Both the position numbers and the translations under genes were made by a program. Shown here piece after piece: positions 6,459-7,288 of a DNA stretch of 7,288 bases (the stretch's first letter is position 1; every line of letters begins with the position of its first letter). Below the pieces are notes generated by a model that worked only from the letters and a program-made list of their open reading frames with translations, did no database searches and was not told where the DNA came from. Location: positions 1 through 7,288 of the forward strand of contig DATAYF010000054.1 in NCBI GenBank assembly GCA_036272735.1, in the 5' to 3' direction. This DNA comes from DATAYF01 sp036272735. GTDB lineage: Bacteria > Chloroflexota > Ktedonobacteria > Ktedonobacterales > Ktedonobacteraceae.

Positions 6459-6685
6459 GTGAATCTTCTAGATGTCACCTGGCAGAATACTCTCGAGCTT
6501 CTGCGGGGGCTTGGCGTATTGAGAGAAAAAGGCAGTGCATCTCCTTGTAAAAACCTCTGCGTTCTCTCTTTCTCAGTTTCCTGGAGGAAATTGAGAAGGC
6601 ACTTCGCCAGGGGCAACAACCCACAGACGACAGTGAAGTTTTGAGCACGTATGCTGTCCTTCTCTTTACACAAGAGCTTTTTTGA
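6459..6685 (+). pseudogene. Possible decayed small ORF, unknown product
   Basis: From GTG 6459 the + strand reads NLLDVTWQNTLELLRGLG, then VLREKGSASPCK. At an A5 run (6549-6553) the sensible reading moves to another frame: KPLRSLFLSFLEEIEKALRQ, then GQQPTDDSEVLS, then TYAVLLFTQELF and TGA at 6683-6685. One extra A would join the two into a 76-residue protein with two amphipathic helix-like stretches. I recognise no family. There is no clear ribbon of conserved residues, no ribosome-binding site, and chance is a real alternative. The gene would be divergent from the propeller gene and share its upstream region. Confidence 0.25.
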
Positions 6686-6777
6686 AGCTGCATTATGCAT
6701 TCGAAAACAGCAACAAAAATGAGGCTCTCGCAAACCCTAGCATTCTCCCGCTCTCTATGCTATGCTGTGTACACGCT

Positions 6778-6814
6778 GTCAGAAGAGGCCGAAGCCCGAA
6801 TGAGGGATTGAAAC
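6778..6814 (+). repeat. Orphan CRISPR-like repeat unit (single copy)
   Basis: A 37-base stretch begins GTCAGAAGAGG and ends in GCCCGAATGAGGGATTGAAAC-type sequence. The 3' ATTGAAAC and the short CCC-loop-GGG stem just before it are characteristic of many type I and type III CRISPR repeats, as is the length of 37. Only one copy is in the window, so it is not an array; no cas gene is visible. It lies about 45 bases from the end of the partial IS630 transposase, so an array could have been cut by that insertion. Resemblance by eye only. Confidence 0.3.
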
Positions 6815-6839
6815 TGGGGAATGGTCACTACAGCGGCGT

Positions 6840-6854
6840 GCTCAAAGATTGAGC
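6840..6854. repeat. Short perfect hairpin beside the second IS630 gene
   Basis: GCTCAA-AGA-TTGAGC, a 6-bp perfect stem with a 3-base loop, 5 bases past the transposase stop on the - strand. No T-run follows, so a terminator is unlikely; it may belong to the IS end, whose partner lies outside the window. Confidence 0.35.
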
Positions 6855-6859
6855 CCCAT

Positions 6860-7288
6860 TTACCTCATCCCCTCATTAGCAGGAAGATACCCGCAATGTT
6901 GAAACCAGCCCTGCGCATCCTGAGCCGTGATGGTGAGTAATGTCTGGCTGATAGCTTCTTCCAGAGCCTCCCTAGTTCTGGCTCCTGCTCGTCGCAAGGC
7001 CGTCTTGAGTTTGGAAAACGCTTCTTCAATTGGGGAGAGGTCAGGTGAGTAGCCAGGTAAAAAGAGGAGTTGACAGCCTTTGGCCTCGATGGCGAGTCGG
7101 ACCCGCACGCTTTTGTGTGCCTGGAGATTGTCCATAACGACAATCTGCCCCGCGTGTAAACTGGGCACCAGAATCTGTTCGATATACAGTTCAAAGGCTA
7201 TCATGTTGGCGGATCCCATGCCAGAAAGAGAGAGGGCTGCGATCAGCGTCGTATTTTTCCCACGGTTGCGCGGCACCGTTCCTCTTGC
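6860..7288 (-). CDS. IS630-family transposase, C-terminal part (runs off window)
   Basis: DDE superfamily endonuclease domain of an IS630-type transposase, different from the copy at 3818. The open frame continues to the right edge; GTG 7276 (reading VPRNRGKNTTL) is internal to the family, not a natural start. Visible motifs, counted from that codon: the beta-strand IVVMDNLQAHK with catalytic D49, and PGYSPDLSPIEEAFSKLK with catalytic E84, giving the classic 34-residue D-E spacing. The first catalytic Asp and the helix-turn-helix must lie beyond the window. It ends in NEGMR and TAA with no frame damage in the visible part. Inverted repeats cannot be defined with only one end present. Whether the whole element is active cannot be judged here. 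Confidence 0.85.
   Translation of the reverse strand, partial: ARGTVPRNRGKNTTLIAALSLSGMGSANMIAFELYIEQILVPSLHAGQIVVMDNLQAHKSVRVRLAIEAKGCQLLFLPGYSPDLSPIEEAFSKLKTALRRAGARTREALEEAISQTLLTITAQDAQGWFQHCGYLPANEGMR

Larger units (their letters stand above)
6329..6859. other. Intergenic region upstream of the propeller gene
   Basis: This stretch should hold the propeller gene's - strand promoter. The only -10-like string is TATACT on the - strand (about 6447-6442); the sequence 17-18 bases upstream matches a -35 box poorly, so I do not call a promoter. The region also contains a possible decayed small ORF on the + strand (6459-6685), an orphan CRISPR-like repeat (6778-6814) and a hairpin (6840-6854), listed separately. 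Confidence 0.4.

Noticed and set aside
6815..6860. Full CRISPR array with a spacer and a second repeat
   Set aside because: No second repeat copy exists in the window on either strand, so only a single repeat-like unit can be reported.
6860..7276. Complete 138-residue gene starting at GTG 7276
   Set aside because: The frame stays open to the window edge and the reading begins in the middle of a DDE domain, so it is a partial gene.

Overview
The window looks like an accessory, insertion-sequence-rich stretch of a bacterial chromosome. The best guess is a Ktedonobacteria-type member of Chloroflexota. That rests on the mixture of ISL3- and IS630-like transposase remnants, a zinc-ribbon/WD40-like propeller protein with a Tat-like anchor, and an MFS efflux-type gene at moderate GC. 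The assignment is inference from gene style; no rRNA or marker gene is present. I see no tRNA or rRNA.

Layout, left to right. Bases 1-354 hold no gene, only an imperfect inverted-repeat pair at 1-23/87-109. Next is a + strand MFS transporter. It reads cleanly from 497 to 1618, but its first transmembrane helix starts upstream, in a segment displaced by a three-copy GATA repeat directly after the likely start codon. A strong hairpin at 1627-1656 follows. A decayed ISL3-family transposase lies on the - strand (about 1664-2782). A gene-free stretch (2783-3146) contains a 19-bp inverted-repeat pair. Then comes the catalytic half of a tyrosine recombinase (- strand), frameshifted once and cut off at its N-terminal side by an IS630-family element (3774-4929) whose own transposase has one in-frame amber codon. 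The only clearly intact complete gene is the - strand zinc-ribbon/Tat-like/WD40 protein (5018-6328). Upstream of it are a possible decayed small + strand ORF (6459-6685) and one CRISPR-like repeat unit without an array (6778-6814). A second, different IS630-family transposase runs off the right edge (6860-7288).

The genes do not form an operon or pathway. The region reads as a graveyard of mobile DNA around two host-type genes (MFS exporter, propeller protein). The most unusual signal is the kind of damage. Removing one unit of a short tandem duplication (GATA, GCAA, an 11-bp unit) restores the reading frame in the MFS gene once and in the ISL3 transposase twice. The integrase frameshift also sits in a period-4 sequence. 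I do not see convincing evidence of a complete new defence or biosynthetic system; the leads worth following are the GATA switch, the duplication scars, the orphan CRISPR-like repeat and the propeller protein's architecture.
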